From assembly GCA_016717225.1 (NCBI GenBank), contig JADKGB010000003.1, forward strand, positions 1 to 64,000: a stretch of 64,000 bases of DNA, given 5' to 3'. The notes below the pieces were generated by a model. That model searched no databases. It was not told where the DNA came from and saw only the letters and a list, made by a program, of their open reading frames with translations. Shown piece after piece: positions 54,680 to 64,000 of the stretch; position 1 is the first letter of the stretch; the number at the start of each line of letters is the position of its first letter. This stretch comes from Flavobacteriales bacterium (lineage in GTDB: Bacteria; Bacteroidota; Bacteroidia; Flavobacteriales_F; PHOS-HE28). A program made the translations under genes and the position numbers.

Positions 54680-57600
54680 TCAGCGCAATGCGATGAACTT
54701 CACCGTGCCAACCAAGATGCCATCGGCGCGAAGCGACACGGCGTAGGTACCTGATGATAACTCCGACTTGGGCAGATCCACGATACCCCCCGAGCGCATG
54801 AGGTTCACCGCGCGCACCAAGCGGCCCGTGGCATCATGCACCCGTAGTTCCCCCTGCGTCGCTCCATCCGGAAGCTTGTAGGTAACGAAAGCTTCGCCCT
54901 TGGTCGGATTGGGATATACGCCCAGCATTTCTGGAGGCAGCACTGCCGTTACACCTTTTCCTCCGAGGAACGAGCGGGTGCCCGTGCCCGGAAGGATTAT
55001 TGCCACTTCTGTAGGACTTCCATTCAGTTGGGCAAACCATGCACGGGCCGCCGTGGCCTCATTGCCATCTGCTGTAGCGATCGCTTCCAAGGTGGCCTCC
55101 TGTGCTGATGAGGGTGCTTCCGCGCCGGTCTCAAGCATGTTGAGGTGAATGTTCTGCACATCCCACCACGCGTCGTGGTCAACGCCGATCATCGCATCCA
55201 TATCCGCACGGGCGCCTGCCAGATCCCCGGCAGCCAAGCGCAGCAGATAGATCCGCTCAACGCTGCCTTGCACCGGATACTGCTCATGCAAGGCGATGGC
55301 TTCAGCAATGGTGACTGATGGTTCCTCGTCCATCGCCAATGCGGAATACACCAACAATGCCTGGCTTTGCTCGCTGTACCAATAGGCCAATTCGCTCTCC
55401 ATGATGGTCTGCATGTTCATTCCGCCACCTTGTTCATTGACCACCAGTTGTTTGTAGTAGGGCGTCAGGTCGCTTTCTTCCATCATGCGGTTCACATCCG
55501 GCTCCAAGGGGCTATTGGCGATGAGGGCCTGGGCCATGTGCCAGGGGTTCATGTCGGCCAAGCGCTCGAACACGAGCTTCCAGACTTCACTGCTCACCTT
55601 CGGAGCTACCAGCATCAACTGGTTGCGCACCTGGTAGCTGGTATTCGCCGGGTTCGCGACGTATTCGGCCAAGCCTTCGGTGTTACCGCCATCGGTCCAA
55701 TCATCGTAGACGGCTTTCAGTGTGACCTGTTCATCTGATGCAGAGGCTGCCTGCCCAGCCGCACCACTGCCACCACCCGCCATCATCATCATCGAACCGC
55801 TACCACATGCTGTCGACTTGCTATATGTTAACCCAGTCGGCTGATTGATCCCCGTGTAGGGAGTGGGATCCAAAGGTGGGTTGGTCAGGCAGGTGGGGAT
55901 CAATTCCGCGCCAGGCGTGGCCGCATGGTGGAAATACTGGAAGTAGAGGCCGGCGTTGTTCGGCACATCATCCACTTTCATGTGCGCCTCGCCCGTGCAG
56001 TTCATCAGGAAAGTATTGCCTGCAGGTGCGTCCGGTTGTATGTCTGAACCCTGGATGAGCGCCACGCTCACATTGGGCCCGGTGAAGGCCATGTCGAAAT
56101 CATCGGCCCATTGGGAACCACCGAAACTGAAGTCGTTGCACTTGAACTTCAAGCCATCGCCGAGCGCATTCCCGTCGTTAACGCCTTGGATGGTAACACC
56201 CGCACTGTACTGTGCCCCGTTCGTTCCTGTGAAGCCGCTGTAGGTGTTGTTGAAGAACGTGTTGTCGTTGGGGCCGAGGTCCTTGAAGGTGCTGCCCACG
56301 CATGGGTTGCTGAACGGCGAGCCATCGGCCACGAAGGCGTTGTTCTCGAAGAGGATGGTAGGTGTGCCATCCAAGTAGGTTCCGTACACCGGTGCCCCCA
56401 GCCCCTGCCCCACCATATCCAGGTCAGGCTCTTTGAAATCACAGTTTGTCACATGGGCCGTACCAGCGGCAACGATTCCCAAGCCATGGCCATTGCCATC
56501 AAAGAAAGCACCATCCACCCGCACCGTCTTGCCGTTGGGGTTGGCGGCGAAGCAACCGCTCTCCAAACTGTTGAAATGTGGATCGCGGCCGTTAAGCGAG
56601 TTGATGCGCAGATCGGTATTGAAGCTCTCGATGCCTTTGCCCCAAGCGGCTACGTTGTTCACGTCCAGTCCGGTATTCGTACCGTCGAAGGTACAGCCGC
56701 GCACCCAGATGCGGGGATAGCTGTTGGCGTAGAGATGGATCTTCGGCGTTCTGTCGGCGTAGTTGAGCGGTCCGGTGGTAAGGAAGTCGCACTCGTGGAA
56801 CTTGGTTACGGTGAAGTCGCTGGCGCAACCGCTGCCGCAGTTGAAGGGGCGCAGAACCACGTCGTAGATGTTGTTGCGGAAGGTGGCGTTGGTGCAGATC
56901 ACACGGGCACCCCGCTGTGTGGCGGCGCTGCCAATGGGATCGTTTATGTCGGCTTCCGCTGCGAGTACGGCCACGAAGGCGTTCTCGATGGTGGCGCCGC
57001 TGGTTACCTGCACGGTGGCCTGGTTGGAAGGGGACTGTGCGAGGTTGGTATTGCCCAGGGCTTTTATACCGTCCCACATGCCATCGCCGCAGGGGTCGAT
57101 GTTGGTGAGGCGCGCCCCGCTCATCACGTTCAGGGTACCGCCGGGTTGCACCACGATGTTTGTGGTGTAGCCCACACGCCGGCTATCGGCCAAGGAGATC
57201 ACGGCGTTGTTGTTGATGGTGAGGGTTTTGCCCGCAGGCACCTCGATGCTCCCTTCCACGTTCATGCTGCTGCTCCATGTTGTTGTGGTGGCGGTAAGGG
57301 TGTAGGTGTGGTCAGATTCGTAGGGGTACAGAGCGTGGAAGGCGATGTAGCGGGTGGGGTCGGTTTCGCAGCCGCTGAATTTGATGAGGTAACCATCTTC
57401 CACGGCGTGGCCTGTATTGCCGCAACTTACCAAGCCACCATCATCAGCCTCTACCACATTGAAAGAGCATTGCCGCATGCGGATGTTGTCCGGCGCACAG
57501 GTGGGTGTCGCACCGTTCACAACGTCCGCATCCCAAGTGCCTTGCCACACGGGTGTGCCGGTGGCCAGGTCCAGCTCGGCCATGTAACTATCGCTTAGCC

Positions 57601-59215
57601 AATGCCCCCAGTGCGTTATGGTGACCCCTTGCCAATTGTAAGGGGCGGGGGCGGTATTGGGGTCGTTGTTCGGATCATATCCGTAGGTGGTTTGCAGGCA
57701 GTTCTGAACAGCGGTCGAGAGTGCGCCGAAAACCAGGGGTGTGGTGCTTTGCGAACTTTTCGTACACCCCACCACAATGTTGCCATTGGCGCGTTGGTTG
57801 GCGGAGAACGCCAGATCATACCCCCTCATGGGCCCCAGGTTTACGGCAGGCCATTGCTGCGTACCGGTGAGGTCCATTCTGTACACGCGGCCAGTGGCCT
57901 CATGGTTGTTGGCGGCAAAATCGGCGCCAAAAAAATCCGAGAGCACAGGCCAAACAATGGTGGTGTTGCCACCACTCACTGCGTAAGCAGCCCTATTGGC
58001 AACACACTTGGAGGTGGTCGCGAGTCCATATTCGGTGTTGTTCACGTAGGTATCCTCGGCCCAAGTTGGGGTAGCGGTATTGTTCGCGTACGACAACAGA
58101 AATGCGGAGGATACGCTGCCGGCACCTGGGTTGTGCGACCTCGAACCCGTTACCAGGAAGCGATCCACAGTAGGGTCCGGGTGCCGCACGATGCGAAAGG
58201 CCGCGCTCCCAGCATCGGCATCGGGCCATAAGCCGCTAGGGTGCGAGGCGTCGAAGATCTGCTTCCAATTGAGCATACCATTCACATCCACATCCACCAT
58301 GAATGGGCGTCGTTTGCCCGCCAAAGGATGCCCAACAGGTCCATCCCAATAGCCCACTGCCCTATAACCACCTATGCCATCGGGGTCCACTTCAGCCACC
58401 GCATACCCTGCGGTGCTCACCTCACTGCCCACGGCAGGATCATCCTCCAGCCCGAACACATGGTTCCATAACGCGTAGCCGTCGGACACCCGCACTTTCA
58501 TCAGAACCAACTTTCTTGCGTGCCCAAGGCAAGTGGCAGTGGCCATGTTGTAGGACGTTTGTCCGCTGATGGGGTTATAGAGGAGCGGTTGGGCACTCCA
58601 CGGCATACCAGGCCAAGGGACCATTTGTGCCGTGGTGCCAGAAACGACCAAGTCGCCGTTCTTATCCTGTATGATGCCGAAATAAGCGGCGTCCATGTAT
58701 GTATGGTACCACTGCCGAACACCGCCCAGATCGTAGTACGCTACGGTACCGGTAATGGCACCCTTGCGATACTCGAAGGTTTCCAACGCCAACGGAACCG
58801 GTGGACCAACTTGTCCGTTCGGAGTCACCGAGCAAGCCCCGTAATTGGTGAAAAAATTCGGTATGTACGAATATCCCGCAACCGCATAACCAATGTGCTC
58901 GCCGCTAGCGTTCCGAACCAAGCAGACATCATTGAACCAATCGATCCCCGAAGCGCTTTGGGGCACCACATCGCTGAACGGCAGGCTTGGATATTCATAC
59001 AACAGGGTAGTTGGGTTCCAGATGTAGCTCAAACCCGGCGGGCGCTCAGCCAAGGCATGTTCCTTCAACCATTCAACGGCAGGCACCTGGGCGCTGAGCT
59101 GCGTTGAAATGCAGGCCATGAGAATTACCCCCACCCATGTGAATTTCGTAGCACTGACGGGGCTTGTAGCGCGCGCAATACGTTCTTTTATTCTACTTGT
59201 CCATGAGTTTCTCAT
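54680..59215 (-). CDS. very large secreted protein with propeller, beta-helix and T9SS sorting domain
   Basis: From ATG 59215, about 1511 residues. A long basic signal region (RIKERIARATSPVSATKFTW then GVILMACISTQLSAQ) precedes a propeller-like N-terminal half (residues 40-630, blocks such as GIDWFNDVCLVRNASG and AAYAVSGGNTTIVWP). It is followed by a right-handed beta-helix region (WSSSMNVEGSIEVPAGKTLT, NATFRNNIYDVVLRPFN, NCDFKEPDLDM, NNAFVADGSPF). A Gly/Met-rich linker leads to a helical region (residues 1180-1420). The end (LGVYPNPTKGEAFVTYKLP ... SGTYAVSLRADG) is a type-A sorting domain. Such proteins are surface or released; the substrate is unknown. The long antisense open frame at 56111-57598 is an echo of its biased composition. 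Confidence 0.8.
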   Translation of the reverse strand: MRNSWTSRIKERIARATSPVSATKFTWVGVILMACISTQLSAQVPAVEWLKEHALAERPPGLSYIWNPTTLLYEYPSLPFSDVVPQSASGIDWFNDVCLVRNASGEHIGYAVAGYSYIPNFFTNYGACSVTPNGQVGPPVPLALETFEYRKGAITGTVAYYDLGGVRQWYHTYMDAAYFGIIQDKNGDLVVSGTTAQMVPWPGMPWSAQPLLYNPISGQTSYNMATATCLGHARKLVLMKVRVSDGYALWNHVFGLEDDPAVGSEVSTAGYAVAEVDPDGIGGYRAVGYWDGPVGHPLAGKRRPFMVDVDVNGMLNWKQIFDASHPSGLWPDADAGSAAFRIVRHPDPTVDRFLVTGSRSHNPGAGSVSSAFLLSYANNTATPTWAEDTYVNNTEYGLATTSKCVANRAAYAVSGGNTTIVWPVLSDFFGADFAANNHEATGRVYRMDLTGTQQWPAVNLGPMRGYDLAFSANQRANGNIVVGCTKSSQSTTPLVFGALSTAVQNCLQTTYGYDPNNDPNTAPAPYNWQGVTITHWGHWLSDSYMAELDLATGTPVWQGTWDADVVNGATPTCAPDNIRMRQCSFNVVEADDGGLVSCGNTGHAVEDGYLIKFSGCETDPTRYIAFHALYPYESDHTYTLTATTTTWSSSMNVEGSIEVPAGKTLTINNNAVISLADSRRVGYTTNIVVQPGGTLNVMSGARLTNIDPCGDGMWDGIKALGNTNLAQSPSNQATVQVTSGATIENAFVAVLAAEADINDPIGSAATQRGARVICTNATFRNNIYDVVLRPFNCGSGCASDFTVTKFHECDFLTTGPLNYADRTPKIHLYANSYPRIWVRGCTFDGTNTGLDVNNVAAWGKGIESFNTDLRINSLNGRDPHFNSLESGCFAANPNGKTVRVDGAFFDGNGHGLGIVAAGTAHVTNCDFKEPDLDMVGQGLGAPVYGTYLDGTPTILFENNAFVADGSPFSNPCVGSTFKDLGPNDNTFFNNTYSGFTGTNGAQYSAGVTIQGVNDGNALGDGLKFKCNDFSFGGSQWADDFDMAFTGPNVSVALIQGSDIQPDAPAGNTFLMNCTGEAHMKVDDVPNNAGLYFQYFHHAATPGAELIPTCLTNPPLDPTPYTGINQPTGLTYSKSTACGSGSMMMMAGGGSGAAGQAASASDEQVTLKAVYDDWTDGGNTEGLAEYVANPANTSYQVRNQLMLVAPKVSSEVWKLVFERLADMNPWHMAQALIANSPLEPDVNRMMEESDLTPYYKQLVVNEQGGGMNMQTIMESELAYWYSEQSQALLVYSALAMDEEPSVTIAEAIALHEQYPVQGSVERIYLLRLAAGDLAGARADMDAMIGVDHDAWWDVQNIHLNMLETGAEAPSSAQEATLEAIATADGNEATAARAWFAQLNGSPTEVAIILPGTGTRSFLGGKGVTAVLPPEMLGVYPNPTKGEAFVTYKLPDGATQGELRVHDATGRLVRAVNLMRSGGIVDLPKSELSSGTYAVSLRADGILVGTVKFIALR

Positions 59216-59478
59216 GTGGTTGTGAATAAGCTCTCCGAAGTTAGTTCTTGGAGCGGTGGCGAAGTATGGCGAGAAGTACCCGCACCACAATACCCATTAC
59301 AGGGTATTTTTCGAGTTATGAACACCATGTTGATGGGGTGGGTATACAAGTCCGAAGGAGGAACCGGGGATAACTCGAATTACAGACCTCCGGTTCAAGA
59401 CCGGGATCGCCCTTTCGAGCGAACCTGAACCGACCCTAGTTCAGGCTCGTCGCCAGTGACCACTGATCCCTTCGGTGA

Positions 59479-60933
59479 TCATTCCGGGACATCGCACGGA
59501 AGCGCATTTCCATCTCCGGCTCGGTGCTTGGCTTTTTTCTTGCCACGGCAGATCGGGCTTCGGAAGATCGTCCACTTCAACCGGAAATAGAGATCCATAC
59601 CGTACAAACTGCTGCGCGATACCAATGGCAACAGATTATCGCTGCCAACGACCAAATTGTTCAACCGAAGCATCAATCCAAAACCTGGTCGCCGGATACT
59701 GTATTCGTAGAGTGTGATCGGCACAGCAACTTCGAACCGTTGGGTTTCAAACCGCGGGACGATGGCCATTGTATTGGGTCGTCGAAGGCGCAAGGCACTT
59801 CCGAATGACAGGTTCTGCACAGCGGAAGCGGCCACATAGACGTGATCAAGAACGCGGTAGTCGAACTGTAACGAAGCCGCTGTGGGCAAACCAATGCTCA
59901 ACTCTTGCGTGCGTTGGAACCCACTGAGTGAAGCGGAGATCAGACTATCAATACCCTCCTCCCCGTTCGTTTGCACCTCTGTATAGTCCTCGAATGCCGC
60001 AGTGCTGGCATCGAACGTTCCGCTCATTGCATTGGCGAAATGAAGTCCCCCGAGATCGATTAGCGAGAACCCTAGCCGGTAACGATATGGCAACGGATCA
60101 CAACTGGAATGCGGGATGTAGCCATCCGCTTCTTCAAGCGTACGCTCATAGGAAATACCCAGATCGAAGCCGAAGCCACTACCCGCGTTCATCGCCGGCA
60201 TGGCCAGCCCATATTCGCCACTCGCCGAATGGATCACAGCTCGGGTCGTATCCAGCACGGTGTAATCAAGTTCGCTGAACGCAAGGCCAGCACCGCCGTG
60301 GCCAAGCAGATACTTCGCCGTTAAACCAGCACTTAGTCTGTGATAGTCTCGTGCGACAAGCTGCCGGGCGAAGGAAACGCCAAACTCCGTCCAAGCCGCG
60401 CTTACCAAGCGCAAGCCATCATCGTTGTAGCGAATGCCGTGTTGTGGTGCGTAGGTGAGCCCATTGAAAGCGAAGCGCGCGAAGTCATTGCCAACTCCTG
60501 TCAGGCTTAGCGCGAAACGAGTGCTTACATGCGCACCGATACTGTTCTTGCCCAAACTCAAGGCAAGCGCCGGGCCTTTCGCGCTGGCTTGAACGAACAC
60601 ATGTCGCGTACCCGGATCAAGTGATTCGTTGATGATGAAATGATCGCTATTGGAGGTGCGGATGCTTTCGCGCATCTCACCCAGTACCGACCGGCTCTGG
60701 CCGTTCACGTAGACGTGGTCGTTCCAAACGAAAAGATCCGCTCCCACGATATTGATGTCCATCCACGACCACTGCCCGCTCATGCGCGCGGGGTTGAGCG
60801 GGACGGCATCGGTGCCTGCGTAATTGCTGTGCGCAATACCGATCTGTTCCTGCGCGCGAGCGTGAAACCCAACGATCAGCAAACAGCAAAAGAGAATGTG
60901 CGCAGCATTGCGGAGCCTGATACGCGCCCTCAC
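59479..60933 (-). CDS. DUF5723-like outer-membrane protein
   Basis: A signal peptide (HILFCCLLIVGFHARAQ) is followed by IGIAHSNYAGTDAVPLNPARM. This start is typical of the DUF5723 family, whose members are beta-barrel-like envelope proteins of Bacteroidota. Amphipathic strands run through the rest (ALSLGKNSIGAHVSTRFALSL, AGLTAKYLLGHGGAGLAF, GFDLGISYERTLEE, YRYRLGFSLIDLGGLHFAN). The last 25 residues are basic and unlike a barrel end. No enzyme motif. Possibly linked with the T9SS surface machinery, but this is a guess. Confidence 0.65.
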   Translation of the reverse strand: MRARIRLRNAAHILFCCLLIVGFHARAQEQIGIAHSNYAGTDAVPLNPARMSGQWSWMDINIVGADLFVWNDHVYVNGQSRSVLGEMRESIRTSNSDHFIINESLDPGTRHVFVQASAKGPALALSLGKNSIGAHVSTRFALSLTGVGNDFARFAFNGLTYAPQHGIRYNDDGLRLVSAAWTEFGVSFARQLVARDYHRLSAGLTAKYLLGHGGAGLAFSELDYTVLDTTRAVIHSASGEYGLAMPAMNAGSGFGFDLGISYERTLEEADGYIPHSSCDPLPYRYRLGFSLIDLGGLHFANAMSGTFDASTAAFEDYTEVQTNGEEGIDSLISASLSGFQRTQELSIGLPTAASLQFDYRVLDHVYVAASAVQNLSFGSALRLRRPNTMAIVPRFETQRFEVAVPITLYEYSIRRPGFGLMLRLNNLVVGSDNLLPLVSRSSLYGMDLYFRLKWTIFRSPICRGKKKAKHRAGDGNALPCDVPE

Positions 60934-60946
60934 CGTGAGAGGTTAT

Positions 60947-61843
60947 TCAGCGCGCTGCCGCCGTGTCCGGTGTTGCTACATCCTCCGGTGCCGCCCAGGC
61001 CTCGATGGTGTAGATCACCGGGGTGAACGGCGGAACGATCCCTGATGATGATCCTTTGGCGCCAAAGGCCAATTCCGAGGGAATAACGAACCTTCCCTTT
61101 CCGCCATTGGGAAGCACATGGGCAGCGATCTCGAGCCCCTTGATCACCTGCCCCGGATCGCCGAGACGGAAAGTGAGAGGTGAACCACCGCGATGCGTAT
61201 CGTCGAAGCACTGGCCCGAATCCATGAAATTGGCGCTGTAGTGCATGGAGACCAATTGTCCCGACTGTATCACTGGTCCTTTGTGGTTATCAGGATCGAG
61301 GATATAGCGCACGCCCATGAACTCCTTCCATTCTTCCGCCGAATTGGAAAAGAAATGCGCAAGGATCGAAGCTTCATCACTTGCGGTTCGGGCCATGAGC
61401 AGATCGTGGGCGATCCGTCTGCTTTCTGCCCTGGAACGAACACTGAGCAAGGAGATCTCCAAGCGAACGTATACGGTATCCAGTGCGGGTTTCTGCGCTG
61501 TGCCAATGGTGGCCCAGGGAAACGAACGCCCATGGGCGATCACGCTCGCGCTATCTCCTTCATGCAATTTGATCGCAGGCATAGCTGCATCCGGAATAGC
61601 GTCTTCGAAATGTGCGAACCAGCGTTCAGAACTGTAAAGCGAGCCGGGGGAGTCACCGAGCTTGGCCATGCGAAGCCGCACGAACACACTATCGCTATCT
61701 GTTGGTTCCCGTTCGGTATCGCCCAACACGTGCAATTTGAAATGGATGTCCGGGGCCACCTCCTTGAATCCTGCGAACGGGCTCTTTGAACACCCGATCA
61801 CAAACACGATCGATAACAAAAGGAAAACGGGAACTGCGCGCAT
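60947..61843 (-). CDS. FKBP-type peptidyl-prolyl isomerase lipoprotein
   Basis: The lipoprotein signal (VFLLLSIVFVIGCSKS, Cys at about residue 18) is followed by a domain with a split FKBP-like look. An N-terminal part (FKLHVLGDTEREPTDSDSVFVRLRM) and the C-terminal FKBP catalytic domain (SGQLVSMHYSANFMDSGQCFDDT, LTFRLGDPGQVIKGLEIAA, FVIPSELAFGAKG, VPPFTPVIYTIE) are both present. It would assist folding in the periplasm or at the surface, a common partner for outer-membrane and T9SS cargo. Located between the DUF5723-like gene and the TMTC-like gene. Confidence 0.85.
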   Translation of the reverse strand: MRAVPVFLLLSIVFVIGCSKSPFAGFKEVAPDIHFKLHVLGDTEREPTDSDSVFVRLRMAKLGDSPGSLYSSERWFAHFEDAIPDAAMPAIKLHEGDSASVIAHGRSFPWATIGTAQKPALDTVYVRLEISLLSVRSRAESRRIAHDLLMARTASDEASILAHFFSNSAEEWKEFMGVRYILDPDNHKGPVIQSGQLVSMHYSANFMDSGQCFDDTHRGGSPLTFRLGDPGQVIKGLEIAAHVLPNGGKGRFVIPSELAFGAKGSSSGIVPPFTPVIYTIEAWAAPEDVATPDTAAAR

Positions 61844-61870
61844 TGTGGGGAACGGCGTGAAAGTAAAGGC

Positions 61871-63322
61871 TCAACGCAAAGACCACTGGACAGCGCGGTC
61901 CCTGTCGCGGAGTGGAACCACAAGTCCATGTATACGGGCAAAACCAGCGCTATCAGGCTGAACTATTGTCAACCGACCGACCCCGAGCGTTTCCACCAAA
62001 TGCGCTTGCTGATCATCTACCATGTTCGCCCCCTCTTGCACGACATGGGCAGTATCCAGTCCGTTCAACAACATCGCTTCAGCGAAACCATGTCGAAATA
62101 TGAAAGCGCCATTCACCTCATCGGGAAGGTCGAACACATGCAGACGGCCTTTGGGGATAAATGATGGAACATCCAATACCGCCTTTTCTGTGATCATTGA
62201 CGCTTGCCGCCACGGTTGAATGCCGCGGAACATCTGGATCGAACAAGCACAGATTACCACTCCAAGCGCCGACCAAACCCAACTTGACCGAACCGAGATC
62301 AGCAAACCTTGCACAAGAGCGCAGGCCAAGAAGGCCGAAGGCATGTAGAGAAAGCGATCGCTCTCCGATGTTCGGGTACTTGCACCGGCGACAAAAGGCA
62401 AGGCACAGGCGATAAGCCATAAGGCGACATAAAGCAGCAGAGGTGATGTTTCTGATCTGCGGCCTTTCAACGTGCGGAACAGGTGGAGGATCACTGCTGC
62501 CATGGCCAGAAAAAGCGTGATGATCAACCTCGTCTGCTCAACCGTGTTGTGCCTCGGTGGAAGGAAGAAACGGGCGATCACCTTGGGGACGTTGAACAGA
62601 TATGTGCTTGGACTGTGGGCCAAGAATCCGCCAGTATAGCTGTCTATCGCTGCAGGCAGCAGAGCGGAACGGCAGAGGAACCACGATGTGCCCACCACAA
62701 CGAACATGGCTGCCATGGGAACCGTGGCTCGGCGATCCGGTGACGGTGTCCACAAGAGCAGGGGCAGCCATAATACGGGCAACAGCAGCGCTGATCCGTA
62801 ACACAGCATGCCCGCCATAAAACACACGCCGACGAAGGCTATCCGTAAGGGTCGTGAACGGACCCCGATCGCAGCAAGCAAGCCCAACAGAACGAAAAAG
62901 GTAGCCAAAGACGATTCGCGACCTACGATCCACACGATCGATTCCAGATGGAACGGGTAGACGAGAAAGATGGCTCCAGCGAACCATGAACCGGCAACGA
63001 TCCGCGAACCTGGTTCTGGAATACCCGAACGGAACAACCGAAAGACCAAAAAGGCATTGGTTCCGTGCAGGGCAATATTGAACGCGCGATGCCAACTCGG
63101 CGAAGGCCCATGAAGCCAATGACCAAGCCTCAAGGTCAACTCCGAAAGTGGTCTGAAAAATCCGTGTCGCCAAGCTTCGTTCGCCGGACCGGTTCTCCAA
63201 ATGGCCACATGATCATCGGATAAGAACGAGAGATCGAGCACCACACCGAACACGGCGAACGCAGCGAGCACGAACACCAGCCACGGCACCAGTGCGCGTA
63301 TCTGACCTAACCCAACACTCAT
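61871..63322 (-). CDS. TMTC/ArnT-like multi-pass membrane protein
   Basis: From ATG 63322 the protein has about ten membrane helices. The first loop carries FLSDDHVAIWRTGPANEAWRHGFFRPLSE, which resembles the first-loop acidic motif of GT-C glycosyltransferases and TMTC proteins, and NIALHGTNAFLVFRLF plus YPFHLESIVWIVGRESSLA fit that group. The C-terminal soluble part (residues 385-484) has no known fold. A protein O-mannosyl-transferase-like role is plausible but unproven. Divergent from the DedA gene at 63485. Confidence 0.6.
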   Translation of the reverse strand: MSVGLGQIRALVPWLVFVLAAFAVFGVVLDLSFLSDDHVAIWRTGPANEAWRHGFFRPLSELTLRLGHWLHGPSPSWHRAFNIALHGTNAFLVFRLFRSGIPEPGSRIVAGSWFAGAIFLVYPFHLESIVWIVGRESSLATFFVLLGLLAAIGVRSRPLRIAFVGVCFMAGMLCYGSALLLPVLWLPLLLWTPSPDRRATVPMAAMFVVVGTSWFLCRSALLPAAIDSYTGGFLAHSPSTYLFNVPKVIARFFLPPRHNTVEQTRLIITLFLAMAAVILHLFRTLKGRRSETSPLLLYVALWLIACALPFVAGASTRTSESDRFLYMPSAFLACALVQGLLISVRSSWVWSALGVVICACSIQMFRGIQPWRQASMITEKAVLDVPSFIPKGRLHVFDLPDEVNGAFIFRHGFAEAMLLNGLDTAHVVQEGANMVDDQQAHLVETLGVGRLTIVQPDSAGFARIHGLVVPLRDRDRAVQWSLR

Positions 63323-63458
63323 CGGGCAAAGGTGCGACCCAGGTGGGCACGGACCAAAAATTGCCCCAATACTTTTTGTAGGCACGGCCAGACTAGCAAG
63401 CGGCGACGGAGGGGATCGGTTAACGAATTTGGTAGTCTCTGCACTAGAGGCATCCGGC

Positions 63459-63466
63459 TACTTTCG
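63459..63466 (+). promoter_or_regulatory. -7-like box TACTTTCG of the DedA gene
   Basis: Same box as that of prmC (TACTTTCG), 18 bases before the start at 63485. One mismatch from TAnnTTTG. Confidence 0.35.
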
Positions 63467-63484
63467 CCGCGAACAACCACCCAC

Positions 63485-64000
63485 ATGCAGACCCTGCTCG
63501 ACTTCTGGCACTTCATTACACACCTGAACGAAACGCTGCCCGCGTTCATTGATGCGCATGGCAATGCGGTATACATGCTCCTGTTCGCCATCATCTTCAT
63601 CGAGACCGGCCTTGTGGTGATGCCTTTTCTTCCTGGTGACTCATTGCTCTTTGTGGCAGGGTCCTTGGCGGCGATCGGTAGTTTGAACCTGGCTTTCCTT
63701 TTCGTCCTGCTCTTTGCCGCAGCGGTGCTTGGCGATAATCTGAACTACTGGGTTGGTCGCTTCTTCGGGCCACGGATCGTGAAATGGAAAACCTTCGGGC
63801 GGGACCTGGTGCAGCAGAAACACTTGGACAAGACGCACGGTTACTTCGAGAAGTACGGCGTTAAGACCATCATCATCGCGCGCTTCGTGCCGATCGTGCG
63901 CACCATCACACCGTTCGTTGCGGGTGTTGGCGCCATGGACTACCGCAAGAAATTCCTGCCGTACGACATCCTCGGTGGGGCGTTGTGGATCGGGCTACTG
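63485..64000 (+). CDS. DedA-family membrane protein, cut at the right edge
   Basis: The gene starts at ATG 63485 and runs off the window (172 residues visible). DedA/SNARE-associated landmarks are FIETGLVVMPFLPGDSLLFVAG, NLNYWVGRFFGPRIVK and HGYFEKYGVKTIIIARFVPIVRTITPFVAGVGAMDY, with the characteristic basic/Pro motif. These proteins act as lipid scramblases or transporters, for example of undecaprenyl phosphate. Only the last helix or so is missing. Confidence 0.92.
   Translation, partial: MQTLLDFWHFITHLNETLPAFIDAHGNAVYMLLFAIIFIETGLVVMPFLPGDSLLFVAGSLAAIGSLNLAFLFVLLFAAAVLGDNLNYWVGRFFGPRIVKWKTFGRDLVQQKHLDKTHGYFEKYGVKTIIIARFVPIVRTITPFVAGVGAMDYRKKFLPYDILGGALWIGLL

Noticed and set aside
56111..57598. 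495-codon plus-strand open frame
   Set aside because: It is antisense to the beta-helix part of the large T9SS gene; its Gly/Val/Ala-rich translation has no domain and reflects codon bias of the real gene.
59416..59445. Terminator or attenuator hairpin (CCTGAAC/GTTCAGG stem)
   Set aside because: Seven-bp stem with no U-tract; too weak to assign a function.
1..64000. tRNA, rRNA or riboswitch genes
   Set aside because: No cloverleaf-like sequence, rRNA segment or known riboswitch consensus was recognised by eye; small RNAs cannot be excluded.

Overview
The window looks like a chromosomal segment of a high-GC member of the Bacteroidota, most likely a Flavobacteriales-type lineage. Support comes from many secreted proteins ending in type IX secretion (T9SS) type-A sorting domains (YPNP...-like motifs), propeller-type sensor kinase architecture, MoxR/DUF58/DUF4129/DUF4350 and DUF5723 families, and several -7-like elements resembling the Bacteroidota TAnnTTTG box close to start codons. 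No rRNA, tRNA or CRISPR array was recognised.

Layout. 1-2320: divergent remnants of an ornithine aminotransferase (rocD, minus) and a 23S rRNA uracil methyltransferase (rlmD, plus), each recognisable end to end but broken by several frameshifts. 2532-11055: secreted T9SS proteins, two tandem paralogous lipoproteins, a TPMT-like methyltransferase, an AraC regulator and an intradiol-dioxygenase-like protein with a sorting domain. 11147-17146: a Rof-like small protein, a three-gene ABC exporter (adaptor, FtsX-type permease, ATPase), a DUF1801 protein, an SGNH/PKD secreted protein, a ferredoxin-CDGSH fusion and a VOC protein. 17150-23998: the RDD / SpoIIM / membrane protein / DUF4129 / DUF4350 / MoxR / DUF58 cluster. 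24016-25379: an AAA_14/DUF4143 ATPase gene bracketed by 46-bp near-identical direct repeats, which looks like a small mobile cassette. 25398-30544 (minus): dapA, a DUF6913-like gene, ligA, an outer-membrane protein and prmC.

30545-46939 is an accessory island between prmC and ribD. Both of its edges carry partial duplications: a 5' copy of prmC (with its promoter-like box) and a 3' fragment of a LuxR-type response regulator. Inside are an AbiE-like toxin-antitoxin pair and a run of minus-strand genes for secreted proteins: an ankyrin-repeat protein, a decayed secreted protein, a hemopexin-jacalin-MACPF (perforin-like) protein, a hemopexin-like protein, Pro-rich and tandem-repeat proteins, and a ricin-type lectin. 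A plus-strand propeller sensor kinase and a NarL/LuxR response regulator follow. A 20-22 bp palindrome (ATCATAGGATCCTATGAT core) occurs three times in the island, in front of the repeat-protein gene, the kinase and the regulator. I propose it as the operator of this two-component system. A lectin-guided pore-forming toxin locus with its own regulator is the best candidate for an undescribed system here.

46940-52942 returns to core genes: ribD, an EamA transporter, a YigZ-family protein, a thioesterase, dnaA, a low-molecular-weight phosphatase and an RsmI-family methyltransferase. 53087-64000 holds two large T9SS proteins, a DUF5723 protein, an FKBP lipoprotein, a TMTC-like membrane protein and a DedA protein cut by the right edge.

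Caution on quality: many genes carry single-base frameshifts, several at homopolymers (ligA, sensor kinase, ricin lectin). Because ligA is essential, at least some of these are probably consensus errors of a long-read or metagenome assembly. They are densest at 1-4600 and 31700-46500.
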